A program made the translations under genes and the position numbers. A stretch of 38,603 nucleotides of DNA from contig JANYAS010000017.1 in assembly GCA_025361205.1 (NCBI GenBank), forward strand, positions 1 through 38,603, written 5' to 3'. This stretch comes from Holophagaceae bacterium. GTDB lineage: Bacteria; Acidobacteriota; Holophagae; Holophagales; Holophagaceae. A model generated the notes under the pieces. The model was given only the letters and a program-made list of their open reading frames with translations. It searched no databases and was not told the DNA's origin. This document shows positions 16,146 through 24,234 of the stretch, in pieces; within the stretch, counting starts at the first letter, position 1, and each line of letters begins with the position of its first letter.

Positions 16146-16222
16146 AACCGCAGATGTCGCAGATGACGCAGATGACGCAGAAAAACACTTGGGCCTGCGT
16201 TCCATCTGCGCCACCTGCGGTT
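16146..16222. repeat. CGCAGATGA tandem repeat within an imperfect palindrome
   Basis: Three 9-base units (CGCAGATGT, CGCAGATGA, CGCAGATGA at 16149-16175) and a partial fourth (16176-16180) form the left arm. The right arm at about 16195-16222 is an imperfect reverse complement ending CACCTGCGGTT against the left AACCGCAGATG. The element could fold into a long hairpin. Similar AACCGCAGATG-type intergenic repeats occur, to my recollection, in many unrelated bacteria. It lies in the spacer between the PqqD-like gene's start and the OPT gene's 3' end. Confidence 0.65.
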
Positions 16223-16226
16223 CAAC

Positions 16227-16257
16227 AAAAAACACGGGGCGCGGATACCCGCGCCCC
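16227..16257 (-). terminator. Intrinsic terminator of the OPT transporter gene
   Basis: A perfect 9-bp G+C stem (16236-16244 with 16249-16257, loop ATAC) is followed on the minus strand by GTG and a run of six T (16232-16227). It lies 19 bases past the OPT stop and is the clearest terminator in the window. Confidence 0.8.
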
Positions 16258-16276
16258 GCTGGTGTGTAATCAATGA

Positions 16277-18496
16277 CTAGAAATTGGCGCTGGGGGGTGC
16301 GGGCTCGTCGGCTTCGCCGGCGTTGTCGAGGGGCACCTTCACGAGGTAGACCGCGATGAAGGCCAGGATCAGCAGGCTGATCCAGAAGGCCCCTGGGGCG
16401 GCGTCCTTACCCCAGATGATGCTCGTGAGCTGGTATTTCACTTCGAAGAAGGCGAAGGAAGCAAACAGCAGGCCCACCAGGGCCTCACCGGCGATGAGAC
16501 CGGCTGCCAGCAGCACACCATTGTTCTCCACTCGTACCTTCTGGGCTTCGTTGAGACCGCGCTTGGCCGCGACCATCTCGACAGCACCCTTGATGAGGCC
16601 GCCGAGGAAGATGGCGAACGTGGTTTCCAGGGGCAGATACATGCCGACGCTGACGAGCATGGGGCTCTTCACCTGCATGAGGATGAAGGCCAGGCCCATC
16701 AACATGCCCACGATGATCAGGGGCCAGGCCATCTTGCCTTCCACGATGCCCTTGGAAAGCAACGCCATCAGACCGGCCTGGGGTGCGGCAAGGCGCTTGG
16801 AGCCGAAGCCCGCATCCAGGAACAACAGGTTCTTCTTACTGTCCGCAGAAAGCGTCTTCAATTCGGCCAGCGTAATCGTCCGGAGAGAGAAGGAGGCCTT
16901 GTCTTCCATGGGCACCTGCTCCACCTGGTCGGCTCGGAAGGAGATGCCTTCATACTTCGGCAAGTTGCTCTGAAATGCCTCGATGGGGACCATGGGGCCC
17001 TTTTCCAGGATGTCGATTTTGAGCGTGGCCTGAGCCTTGATATCACCTTCGTGGAGCACCATCAGGGGGATGAAGAGCACCGCAGAGGCCAGGGCCACGC
17101 CCAGCAGGTCACCCATCTCCATGCGCCAGGGCGTGCCGCCGAGGATGTGTCCGGCCTTGAGATCCTGCAGCATCTCGCCGGCTACGGCGGCGCTCACGCA
17201 CACGATGGCAGCGACCCCCAGCACGGCGGCAACACCCTCCTTGCCCTTCACGCCCAGGATCACCATCACCAGGGCCGTGAGCACCAAGGCGGTCAGGGTT
17301 AGGCCGGAGATGGGATTGTTGCTCGAGCCCATGATGCCGACGAGGTAACCGCTGATGGCGGCAAAAAAGAAGCCCAAGATGACCATGACAAGCGCGGCCA
17401 CCAAGGACACCAGCGGAGCCACGTGGAAGATCTGCCAGGTGACCCCGAAGGTCACGGCTGCAGCGAAGGCAATGCCGCCCAGGACGTAGGTGAAGGGCAG
17501 GTCCTTGTTGACGCGGTCCACCACGTGGTCGCCAGAGGCAGCCTTCTTGACATCAGAAACGGAACGGGTGAGGCCCGTGATGAGGCTGTTGCGCATCTTG
17601 AAGAGGGTGAAGCTGGCGCCCATCAACATGCCGCCGATGGCGATGGGACGGACGATGAACTTCCACACGGCCACGGAAAGGGCGATCCAATCCCCATCGG
17701 CGGCATTCTCCGCAAGCACGCCAGGAGCCAGGAAGTAAGTGATGATGGGCACCAGCAGGCCCCAGGCGATGACGCCGCCGGAGAAGTTGAGGGCGCCCAG
17801 CTTGGGCCCGATGATGTAGCCCACACCCATGTAGGCGGGGCTGATGCCGGGGGAACTGAGCAGCATGCCGCCCATGGCCTTGGCCTTCCAGCCCTGGACG
17901 AGATTGATGGTGGCGATCTTGAACTTGGCGAAGTGCTCCCAGGTGGTGGCGAAGAGCTGGATCTGCACCAGGCCCTGGATCACAGCCCCTATGCCCATGG
18001 CGCCGAAGAGGAAGGTGGTGCCCTTGCCGCCCCGGGCGCCAGCCTTGTGGATCTCAGCGGCAGCCACGCTTTCGGGGTAGGGCAGTTCGGCATCTTCGAC
18101 CATCACGCGGCGAAGGAGGGCCACGAACATGATGCCCAGCACGCCGCCCGCGAACATGATCAGCGAGCTGGTGGCATAGTTTCCGGCCGTGAAGAACTTG
18201 GGCCAGATGCCGCTGATGACGAACGCCGGAATGGTGAAGATGGCCCCTGCGGCCACCGATTCGCCGATGCTGCCCACGGTTCGGGCCATGTTCTCTTCCA
18301 GGATTGTGCCCTTCATGAGCTTGATGAGGGCCATGCCGATGACCGCGGCCGGATAGGTGGCGGCGATGGTCATGCCGGCCTTGAGGCCGAGGTACGCATT
18401 GGCGGAGCCCAGCACCACGGCCATGACAAGACCAATGAGCACCGCCCGCAGGGAAAACTCCCGCATGTTCTGGTCGGATGGGACAAAAGGTTGCAT
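16277..18496 (-). CDS. OPT family oligopeptide transporter
   Basis: A 739-residue polytopic membrane protein of the OPT superfamily. Family stretches include NAYLGLKAGMTIAATYPAAV near the N-terminus, LPYPESVAAAEIHKAG near 160-175 and SSNNPISGLTL near 390-400. About 14-16 membrane segments are expected, with a soluble insertion of about 100 residues around 515-605 in this protein. OPT proteins import oligopeptides or, in the YSL branch, metal chelates, driven by protons; the substrate here is unknown. The start at 18496 has AGGAG 6 bases upstream; an in-frame ATG at 18580 would add 28 Pro/Ser-rich residues and is rejected. Divergent from the patatin gene; terminated at 16227-16257. Confidence 0.88.
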   Translation of the reverse strand: MQPFVPSDQNMREFSLRAVLIGLVMAVVLGSANAYLGLKAGMTIAATYPAAVIGMALIKLMKGTILEENMARTVGSIGESVAAGAIFTIPAFVISGIWPKFFTAGNYATSSLIMFAGGVLGIMFVALLRRVMVEDAELPYPESVAAAEIHKAGARGGKGTTFLFGAMGIGAVIQGLVQIQLFATTWEHFAKFKIATINLVQGWKAKAMGGMLLSSPGISPAYMGVGYIIGPKLGALNFSGGVIAWGLLVPIITYFLAPGVLAENAADGDWIALSVAVWKFIVRPIAIGGMLMGASFTLFKMRNSLITGLTRSVSDVKKAASGDHVVDRVNKDLPFTYVLGGIAFAAAVTFGVTWQIFHVAPLVSLVAALVMVILGFFFAAISGYLVGIMGSSNNPISGLTLTALVLTALVMVILGVKGKEGVAAVLGVAAIVCVSAAVAGEMLQDLKAGHILGGTPWRMEMGDLLGVALASAVLFIPLMVLHEGDIKAQATLKIDILEKGPMVPIEAFQSNLPKYEGISFRADQVEQVPMEDKASFSLRTITLAELKTLSADSKKNLLFLDAGFGSKRLAAPQAGLMALLSKGIVEGKMAWPLIIVGMLMGLAFILMQVKSPMLVSVGMYLPLETTFAIFLGGLIKGAVEMVAAKRGLNEAQKVRVENNGVLLAAGLIAGEALVGLLFASFAFFEVKYQLTSIIWGKDAAPGAFWISLLILAFIAVYLVKVPLDNAGEADEPAPPSANF

Positions 18497-18636
18497 CGGT
18501 GCTCCTGGAATAGGCACGAAGGGAGGGGACGAGCGTTCAGATGGAGCGGTTAGTCTAATACCGAATCCGATCGGGGTCATCGCAGGGGATCCCTGATTTG
18601 GATGGGCTCGGCTCGATTGGAACCTGGAGGTCCCTT
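18497..18636. promoter_or_regulatory. Divergent promoter region between OPT transporter and patatin genes
   Basis: On the minus strand TAGACT at 18557-18552 is a good -10 match for the OPT gene, giving a leader of roughly 50 bases. On the plus strand GGAGG at 18626-18630 is a strong Shine-Dalgarno sequence 6 bases before the ATG at 18637; no clear plus-strand promoter is seen. Confidence 0.45.
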
Positions 18637-19575
18637 ATGCGTCTGATACATAGCCTTGTGATCGCAAGTTTGACGCTTCTGTCCGCCTGTCAAACCGCGC
18701 CTCCCGTCATCGTTCCGCAGCGCCCTGTGGTTCAGGTGCCCCAGGGGCCCCCACCGAAACCCAAGATTGCCCTCGTCCTGGGGGGTGGGGCGGCCCGGGG
18801 CTTCGCCCATGTGGGGGTCATCCGGGCGCTGGAACAAGAGAAGATCCCCATCGACCTGGTGGTGGGCACCAGCGTCGGCAGCCTCATCGGCGCGATTTAT
18901 GCCGCCGACCGCCAGAGCTTCGAGCTCGAATGGACCGCCTTCCAGCTTGAGAAGGAGGACCTTTTTGACTTCGGGGTCACCACCGCCGTCACGGGTATGG
19001 GGTTCGCCAAGGGGGACAAGCTCGAAGCGTGGGTGAAGAGCCACATCAAGACCACGAACATCGAGAACCTGAAGATCCCCTTCGCCGCCGTGGCGACCGA
19101 CCTCAACTGGGGCTACAAAGTGGTGCTCGACAAGGGTTCCTTGGCCCGCGCCATTCGGGCCAGCGCCGCCATCCCGGGCGTCTTCCAGCCGGTCAAGCAC
19201 GAGGGCAAGATCCTGGTGGATGGCGGAGTGGTGGACAACATCCCCATCTCGGTGGCCAAGGCCAAGGGGGCCGACATCGTCATTGCCGTGGATATCAGCG
19301 CCAACGTGGCGAATACGAACATCACCAATCTGCTGGACGTCACGCTCCAGGCCACCAACATCATGTTCGCCCTCAACGTAGAGCAATCGAAGAAGAATGC
19401 CGATGTCCTCATCGCGCCCGCCGGCATCGGGGATGTGGCGATGCTCGATTTCACCCAGAAGAAGCGCTGCATGCAGGCCGGCATCGAGGCCACGCAAAAG
19501 GCCATGCCGGCCATCCACAAGGTCATCGAGGCCTGGGTCGCGGCCCACTCGCAACCAGCCGCACCCGCCCACTGA
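18637..19575 (+). CDS. Patatin-like phospholipase lipoprotein
   Basis: A 312-residue protein with a lipoprotein signal: hydrophobic core and lipobox LLSAC, lipidated Cys18. After a Pro-rich spacer comes a patatin domain: oxyanion hole GGGAARG at 49-55, nucleophile elbow GTSVGS with Ser79, and catalytic Asp196 in VDGGVVDN. All catalytic parts are present, so an active lipid acyl hydrolase anchored to a membrane on the periplasmic side is inferred (RssA/NTE-like). The start at 18637 is set by GGAGG; an in-frame ATG at 18598 would spoil the signal peptide. The stop overlaps the next start as TGATG. Confidence 0.88.
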   Translation: MRLIHSLVIASLTLLSACQTAPPVIVPQRPVVQVPQGPPPKPKIALVLGGGAARGFAHVGVIRALEQEKIPIDLVVGTSVGSLIGAIYAADRQSFELEWTAFQLEKEDLFDFGVTTAVTGMGFAKGDKLEAWVKSHIKTTNIENLKIPFAAVATDLNWGYKVVLDKGSLARAIRASAAIPGVFQPVKHEGKILVDGGVVDNIPISVAKAKGADIVIAVDISANVANTNITNLLDVTLQATNIMFALNVEQSKKNADVLIAPAGIGDVAMLDFTQKKRCMQAGIEATQKAMPAIHKVIEAWVAAHSQPAAPAH

Positions 19576-20336
19576 TGCCCTCCGTCACCAGCAAGGCCAA
19601 TCCACGCTACAAGGCCCTCATGGCCCGCCTGAGGCCCGGTGGCGCCCGGCGGGAGGCCACCCTGCTGCTGGGGGAGAAACTCATCGAGGTCTGGGCCGAG
19701 GTTCGGCAGACCACCCCAGGAAAACGCCTGCGCCCGACCCTCTGGCTGCGGCTGGAAGGGACCGCTCCCCACCCGCTGGAGGTGGCCTTGGGGGTGGAAA
19801 CGGTGGTGCTGCGCGAGGCGCTCATGCGCGAACTGGCGGAGGCCGCCAGTCCACCGGGGCACGCCCTGCTCGTGGACCTGGGGCCCGAGCCCTCCGGCCC
19901 GCTGGCACGGCGGGTGATCGGCGCCTGGGGCATCCAGGATCCCGGCAACCTGGGGGCCATCCTGCGCAGCGCCGCCGCCTTTGGCTTCCAGGAGGCCCTG
20001 CTGGGCCCCGGTTGTGCCGATGCCTTTCATCCCAAGGCCCTGCGCGGCAGCATGGGTGCCGCCTTCCTGATGCCCCTGCGCCGGGTGGAGGCCCTGGAGC
20101 CTGACCCCGGGCGTTGGTACGCCCTGGAGGGCGGCCCCGGAGCGGTGTCGTTGGCAGACGCCGATCTGTCCGAGCCCCTGCGCCTATGGGTGGGCAATGA
20201 GGGCCACGGCTGGACGGGCGTGGAACTACCCGAGGAGGTCCAGCGCCTGGCCATTCCCATTCAGGGTGTCGAAAGCCTCAACGCCGCCGTCGCCGCGGGT
20301 GTCGCCTGCTACGAAGTGGCGAGGAGGGGCAGGTGA
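19575..20336 (+). CDS. TrmH/SpoU family RNA 2'-O-methyltransferase
   Basis: A 253-residue SPOUT enzyme. The three family motifs are present: motif 1 in DPGNLGAILRSAAAFGF (near 121-137), motif 2 in LWVGNEGHG (near 203-211) and motif 3 in IPIQGVESLNAAVAAGVACYE (near 226-246). An N-terminal substrate-binding domain of about 95 residues precedes the knot. It methylates a ribose 2'-OH in rRNA or tRNA; which site cannot be told from sequence. The ATG shares its A with the TGA of the patatin gene (TGATG), pointing to coupled translation. Confidence 0.87.
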   Translation: MPSVTSKANPRYKALMARLRPGGARREATLLLGEKLIEVWAEVRQTTPGKRLRPTLWLRLEGTAPHPLEVALGVETVVLREALMRELAEAASPPGHALLVDLGPEPSGPLARRVIGAWGIQDPGNLGAILRSAAAFGFQEALLGPGCADAFHPKALRGSMGAAFLMPLRRVEALEPDPGRWYALEGGPGAVSLADADLSEPLRLWVGNEGHGWTGVELPEEVQRLAIPIQGVESLNAAVAAGVACYEVARRGR

Positions 20337-20520
20337 GTCTGGAGCCCGGAGTCTGGAGTTCAGAGATTGGACTCGACAAAACCATCGGCCGCTCTGATAC
20401 CGCGTGGCGCAAAGCAGAAACAAAGTCGCGGCCCGCAGGGACGCAACAAAAAGCGGTACCTCTTTCGGGGAATGTAGGCGTTCCCCGAAATCTAGGGTCA
20501 GACTCCAGACTCCAGAATGA
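20335..20520. repeat. Intergenic element bounded by GGAGTCTGGAG inverted repeats (copy 2)
   Basis: The left side carries GAGTCTGGAG twice (20335-20344 and 20349-20358). The right side carries the reverse complement in tandem (ACTCCAGACTCC at 20502-20513, extended to both sides). The 12 bases at 20348-20359 match 20502-20513 exactly in inverted orientation. The core differs from copy 1 at 12253-12370 and contains its own perfect 9-bp hairpin, 20463-20471 with 20482-20490 (TTTCGGGGA/TCCCCGAAA). No coding potential is seen in these 190 bases. Confidence 0.6.
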
Positions 20521-20526
20521 GACCCC

Positions 20527-22029
20527 ATGAAACCTGGTTGGCTTTTAGCATCCCTCAGCTCCCTGATTCTGGCCGGGGTCTTCGTACTGGCCTTCCGCTT
20601 CCCCGGGGCTCTGGGGGGCTGGCTGGAGCCGATCATGGCCTTGCTCTTTCCGTTGCTGCTGCTGGACGGACTGTTCAAAGGGCGACCCGCCTTCTGGGTC
20701 TGGATCACGCTGGTGGCGGGACTGCTGCTCCTCTACCTGTGGGTGCCCCAGACCCTGGCGTCCAAGGGCGGGCTCCCCTTCGGCGCGGCCCTCCTGGGCA
20801 CGGTGCTGTTGAGCCTCTACGAAGCCACCGGCCTCTGGCTCGTGGCCATGGGTTCGCGCTGGCTGGGCCGCCGCGGCGGCCCCTTGGGCGCGGCCCTGAG
20901 TGCGGCCCTCCTCCTCCTGGCTTGGGAGTCCTGGGGGTTCCACGTCTATCCTTGGACCTGGGGCGCGGCCTTCGGGTCCCTGCCCTGGACCGCCCGCAGC
21001 GCGGCCTTTGTGGGGGCTTCGGGCCTATCCGCCCTGGCCTGGGGCGCGGGCGCCTGGACCGCCGAAGCCCTCGCCGAAGGCGCCCCGATACGGCGGGTCC
21101 TGGCGGGACCAGCCTTTGCCGTGGGCTTCCTGATTTTGGGCGGTGGGGCCTGGTACCTGCTGCCCCGCGAATCGGTGCGCAGCCTGGATGTGGTCCTGAT
21201 CCAGCCCAACTTCCCCCCGGGGCAACGCGTGCGGGGCATGGAGGCGGACATGTGGCGGCGCAGTGATGCCCTGCTTCGGGCCAGTGGGCTGCCCCACAAG
21301 GATCGCCCCACCCTGCTGCTCTGGCCCGAGAGTTCGATCCTGGGCCGGGATGACCGCCAGCCCGATCCCCGGCTGTCCGACGAGGCGGCCAGCCGGGGCG
21401 TGGCGTGGCTCTTCGGCACCGAGGGCGGCCTCTTCAACCTGGTGCGCGGCGAAGTCGCGGGACGGCCGTCGTTCCTCTTCGCCAAGACCGAGCCCATGCC
21501 CTTCGGGGAACGCATGCCGGGGCCGGAGCCCTTCCGGCGCTGGATGGACCGGCAGCTGGGCTTCATCTCCCAGGAGGCGGGCCAACTGGCTGAGGGCTGC
21601 GCCTTCGCCGTGCCCGCCCCGGGCGGCGAGATCCGCGTCCATCCCCTCATTTGCAGTGAGGCCCTGATGCCCGAACGGACCCGCCGGGGCCTGGCCCTGG
21701 GTCATGCGGAGCTCCTGAGCAACCACACCAACGATGGCTGGTTCGACCGGAGCATCGCTACGGACCTGCATGCCGCCCAGATCCGCCTGCGGGCCACGGA
21801 ACTGGGCGTGCCGCTGCTACGCGCCACGCTCACCGGCAAGTCCGGCGTGTTCCGCGAGGATGGCCACTTCGAGCTGTGGGGGGAACCCCTCACCGAAGGC
21901 GCCTTTGCCCTGAACCTTCAGTGGCGACCGATCCATACCCCGGCTCGGTCCGCCTGGCTGCTGCCGCTCATCCTGGCCGGGCTGGCAACCGGATGCGCTC
22001 TGCTAGGATGGAAGGCTTGGAAACCCTGA
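20527..22029 (+). CDS. lnt: Apolipoprotein N-acyltransferase
   Basis: A 500-residue inner-membrane enzyme that adds the third acyl chain to the N-terminal Cys of lipoproteins. About seven N-terminal membrane segments (to about 210) precede a periplasmic nitrilase-like domain, and one C-terminal segment follows (about 478-496). The Glu-Lys-Cys triad is visible: Glu268 (WPESS), Lys320 (AKTEPMPFGE) and Cys376 (ICSEALMP). E. coli has ICYE where this has ICSE. SNHTNDGWF near 395-405 matches the family. A CAGAAT -10-like hexamer lies 8 bases before the ATG. The following GNAT start overlaps its stop as TGATG. Confidence 0.92.
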   Translation: MKPGWLLASLSSLILAGVFVLAFRFPGALGGWLEPIMALLFPLLLLDGLFKGRPAFWVWITLVAGLLLLYLWVPQTLASKGGLPFGAALLGTVLLSLYEATGLWLVAMGSRWLGRRGGPLGAALSAALLLLAWESWGFHVYPWTWGAAFGSLPWTARSAAFVGASGLSALAWGAGAWTAEALAEGAPIRRVLAGPAFAVGFLILGGGAWYLLPRESVRSLDVVLIQPNFPPGQRVRGMEADMWRRSDALLRASGLPHKDRPTLLLWPESSILGRDDRQPDPRLSDEAASRGVAWLFGTEGGLFNLVRGEVAGRPSFLFAKTEPMPFGERMPGPEPFRRWMDRQLGFISQEAGQLAEGCAFAVPAPGGEIRVHPLICSEALMPERTRRGLALGHAELLSNHTNDGWFDRSIATDLHAAQIRLRATELGVPLLRATLTGKSGVFREDGHFELWGEPLTEGAFALNLQWRPIHTPARSAWLLPLILAGLATGCALLGWKAWKP

Positions 22030-22529
22030 TGGATCGTGACTTTCTCCTACCCGAGCCCCTGGCGACGCCGCACGGCCTCGTGGCCTTCTTCGACGAAACA
22101 TGGAGCGTGGACCCCCGCGAACTCCAGATCTTCTTCCAGGCGGAGGAAGTCCCCTGGACTGCGGACCGCACCATCGAGCAGTGGCGGCGCCTGCTGGCCT
22201 GTTCCCGCATGCTCACCGCGCGGCTGGTACCGGAGGGCCACCGGGGGGGCCGCCTGGTGGGGGCCACGCGGCTTTGGTCCGACCACGCCCACGAGGCGAA
22301 ACTCTACGATGTGGTGACGGCCCAGGACCTCAGGGGCTTCGGCATCGCCTCGGAACTGGTGAAGTGGGCCCTTCGCCATCCCTGGGTGGGGGAGGTGAAT
22401 CGCTTTGTCCTGGAAACCCGGGATGCTGCCGAGTTCTACCCGCGCTTCGGGTTCAAGATGGGCCAAGAGATGGCTAGCCTCCACATGCGCGTAAAGACGG
22501 CCGACCTCCAGGCCCGGGGACTCCGATGA
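22029..22529 (+). CDS. GNAT family N-acetyltransferase
   Basis: A 166-residue acetyltransferase. The acetyl-CoA binding region is in VVTAQDLRGFGIASELVKWAL (about 99-119; RGFGIAS is the Q/RxxGxG/A loop), and EFYPRFGFKMG near 140 is the typical final strand. Substrate unknown. The start at 22029 overlaps the lnt stop (TGATG); an in-frame ATG at 22008 would add seven residues. It sits between lnt and maf in a compact run, and its stop overlaps the maf start. Confidence 0.8.
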   Translation: MDRDFLLPEPLATPHGLVAFFDETWSVDPRELQIFFQAEEVPWTADRTIEQWRRLLACSRMLTARLVPEGHRGGRLVGATRLWSDHAHEAKLYDVVTAQDLRGFGIASELVKWALRHPWVGEVNRFVLETRDAAEFYPRFGFKMGQEMASLHMRVKTADLQARGLR

Positions 22530-23149
22530 CCGAAACCCTGCCCGGCCTGCCGGAATCGGCACAAAAACCCCTGATCCTCGCCAGCGGCAGCCCCCGTCGG
22601 CGCCACTGGCTGGAGGCCATGCGCATCCCCTTCGAGCTGCAGTCCCCCCAGGTGGACGAGACGCCCCTGCTGGACGAGGATCCCTGCGATTTGGTGCTGC
22701 GGCTGGCGGAGCTCAAGGCCGAAGTGGTCGCCCATCGCAACCCGGGGCGCTGGGTCTTGGCCGCCGACACCACGGTGGCGGTGGACCACCACACCCTGAA
22801 CAAGCCTGTGGACGTGGAGGACGCGGTGCGCATGCTGACCCTGATCCAGGGGCGGGCCCACCAGGTGCATACCGGGTTCTGCCTCCAGAAGAACGACATC
22901 ACCCACAGCTTCGTGGACACCGCCCAGGTCTTCTTCCGCCCGCTCACCGAGGCCCAGATCCGCTGGTACGTGGGCACCCGCGAGCCCATGGACAAGGCGG
23001 GAGCCTACGCCATCCAGGGCATCGGGGCCCTGTTCATCGAGGCGGTGGACGGCAGTTTCTCCACCGTGATGGGCCTGCCCGTGGAGCGCATGGGCGCCCT
23101 CCTCGGGCACCTGGGCCTGCTGAAGCCCTGGATGGGGTTCCCGTCATAG
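22526..23149 (+). CDS. maf: Maf family nucleoside triphosphate pyrophosphatase
   Basis: A 207-residue protein. The N-terminal substrate loop ILASGSPRRRHWLEA is near 17-31, the VDET stretch near 45-48 and AADTTVAVD near 82-90 carry conserved acidic residues, and DKAGAYAIQG near 151-160 and GSFSTVMGLPV near 173-183 are the usual C-terminal motifs. Maf enzymes hydrolyse non-canonical or modified NTPs (dTTP, UTP and modified derivatives). Its start overlaps the GNAT stop (ATGA). It ends the lnt-GNAT-maf group; no terminator hairpin is clear after it. Confidence 0.92.
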   Translation: MTETLPGLPESAQKPLILASGSPRRRHWLEAMRIPFELQSPQVDETPLLDEDPCDLVLRLAELKAEVVAHRNPGRWVLAADTTVAVDHHTLNKPVDVEDAVRMLTLIQGRAHQVHTGFCLQKNDITHSFVDTAQVFFRPLTEAQIRWYVGTREPMDKAGAYAIQGIGALFIEAVDGSFSTVMGLPVERMGALLGHLGLLKPWMGFPS

Positions 23150-23456
23150 CTCCAAGGCGAGCCTGCGGACTGGAACCCTCCGGCCCCCTGCACCCACCGC
23201 TTGATCCGCACAGAAAGGACTGGGTTAACGAGGGGTCCCCTGGAGGAAATCGTCCTTTCGAAGGACCCACAAATAGACCACCCGATAATCCTCTTAAAAA
23301 CATGGAAACGCCTCAGAAAAAATGGGTAACCATTCGGGTCCCCCTGCTCTATCATCGTGATTTGCGACACAACTTCGCCGAAGGGTCGCCCTGGGGGTTC
23401 CGTCCCCTGATGGTCTCGGCATCCTCCGTCGGCCCGCGCTTTTCAAGGGGTTGTGA
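23150..23456 (+). promoter_or_regulatory. Upstream region of the ACIII-caa3 respiratory operon
   Basis: This 307-base gap is the longest plain intergenic region and must hold the operon's control. It is more A+T-rich around 23270-23360 than the genes. GATAAT at 23284-23289 is the best -10 candidate; no good -35 pairs with it. Just upstream lies a short near-palindrome, GTCCTTTCGAAGGAC (23252-23266), a possible operator. AAGGGG at 23445-23450 is a Shine-Dalgarno sequence 6 bases before the actA ATG. The implied leader is about 160 bases. Confidence 0.4.
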
Positions 23457-24020
23457 ATGCACTCATTCGACCGAGCGTTCCGCTTCGTCCTGCCGGCCGC
23501 GGCCGTGGCGGTCCTCGCCACCGTCCTGAGTGTGGGTTGGTTCACTCAGCCGGACCGCTTCGCCAAGGGCTACGCTCCCGAGCAGCCCATTCCCTTTTCT
23601 CACCAGCTGCACGCCGGCACCCTCCGGATGCAATGCCAGTACTGCCACGCGGGTGTGGACAAGTCCCGGCACGCGGGCATCCCCAGCGTGGATCTCTGCA
23701 TGGGCTGCCACAAGGTCACCAAGGCCGACCGCCCCGCCATCCAGAAGCTCACCCAGATCGCCAACTCCGGCGAGCCCCTGCCCTGGCAGCGGGTCCACAC
23801 CCTACCCGACCACGTTTTCTTCGACCACCGGCCCCACGTGAACGCCGGCATCGCTTGCCAAAGCTGCCATGGCGAGGTGCAAACCATGCAGGTGATCAGC
23901 CGCGAAATGGGCATGCGCATGGGCAATTGCCTGGCCTGCCACCGCAATCCCCATGAAGCCCTGCCACCGGGTTCTAAGATCACCAAGGGCGCCGAAAATT
24001 GCGCCGCTTGCCACCGCTAG
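23457..24020 (+). CDS. actA: Alternative complex III subunit ActA, pentaheme cytochrome c
   Basis: A 187-residue protein with one N-terminal membrane anchor (about 9-29) and five CxxCH heme sites at 60-64, 81-85, 134-138, 158-162 and 182-186. Additional His residues, such as in PFSHQLH and FFDHRPH, are likely distal ligands, as in the NrfH/cytochrome c7 type. ActA passes electrons inside the quinol-oxidising alternative complex III on the periplasmic face. Five hemes match the known ActA composition. It opens the operon with its own Shine-Dalgarno sequence after a 307-base control region. Confidence 0.92.
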   Translation: MHSFDRAFRFVLPAAAVAVLATVLSVGWFTQPDRFAKGYAPEQPIPFSHQLHAGTLRMQCQYCHAGVDKSRHAGIPSVDLCMGCHKVTKADRPAIQKLTQIANSGEPLPWQRVHTLPDHVFFDHRPHVNAGIACQSCHGEVQTMQVISREMGMRMGNCLACHRNPHEALPPGSKITKGAENCAACHR

Positions 24021-24038
24021 GGCTGGGGGAATCCGACG

Positions 24039-24230
24039 ATGGCCGACGCGAACCGCCAACCTCTGCTGGACCGGGCCGCCGCCCTGGTGGCGGGCCCCTT
24101 TCTGCTGGGCCAGCGCGCTCTGAGCCTTGCCTTCCTGCCGGACAAGCCTTCCCCTCCGGAACCGTCCCCGGATGCCACCCCCCGCATCCCCATCACCCCC
24201 CCCGAACACGCCATCAAGCGCCGCGGATGA
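24039..24230 (+). CDS. Small ORF between actA and actB, function unknown
   Basis: A 63-residue frame that starts 18 bases after the actA stop and ends 4 bases before the actB start, so it exactly fills the gap. GGGGGA lies about 9 bases before the ATG. Third codon positions are about 52 of 63 G/C, in keeping with coding in this genome. The N-terminal half is amphipathic to hydrophobic (LDRAAALVAGPFLLGQRAL near 10-28) and the rest is Pro-rich and likely disordered. It has no Cys or heme site. It could be an accessory subunit or assembly factor of the complex. The rival view, that actB starts upstream at 24127 in another frame, is weaker. Confidence 0.5.
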   Translation: MADANRQPLLDRAAALVAGPFLLGQRALSLAFLPDKPSPPEPSPDATPRIPITPPEHAIKRRG

Positions 24231-24234
24231 CCCG

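Noticed and set aside
16149..16180. Possible CRISPR array
   Set aside because: Units of 9 bases are directly adjacent with no spacers and form a palindrome with the right arm.
17423..18553. A 376-codon plus-strand open frame within the OPT gene
   Set aside because: It is antisense to conserved OPT membrane segments; Asp/His/Gly-rich low-complexity product typical of shadow frames.
20463..20490. Terminator of the SpoU gene at the 9-bp hairpin
   Set aside because: No T-run follows the stem on the plus strand, so it is treated as part of the repeat element.
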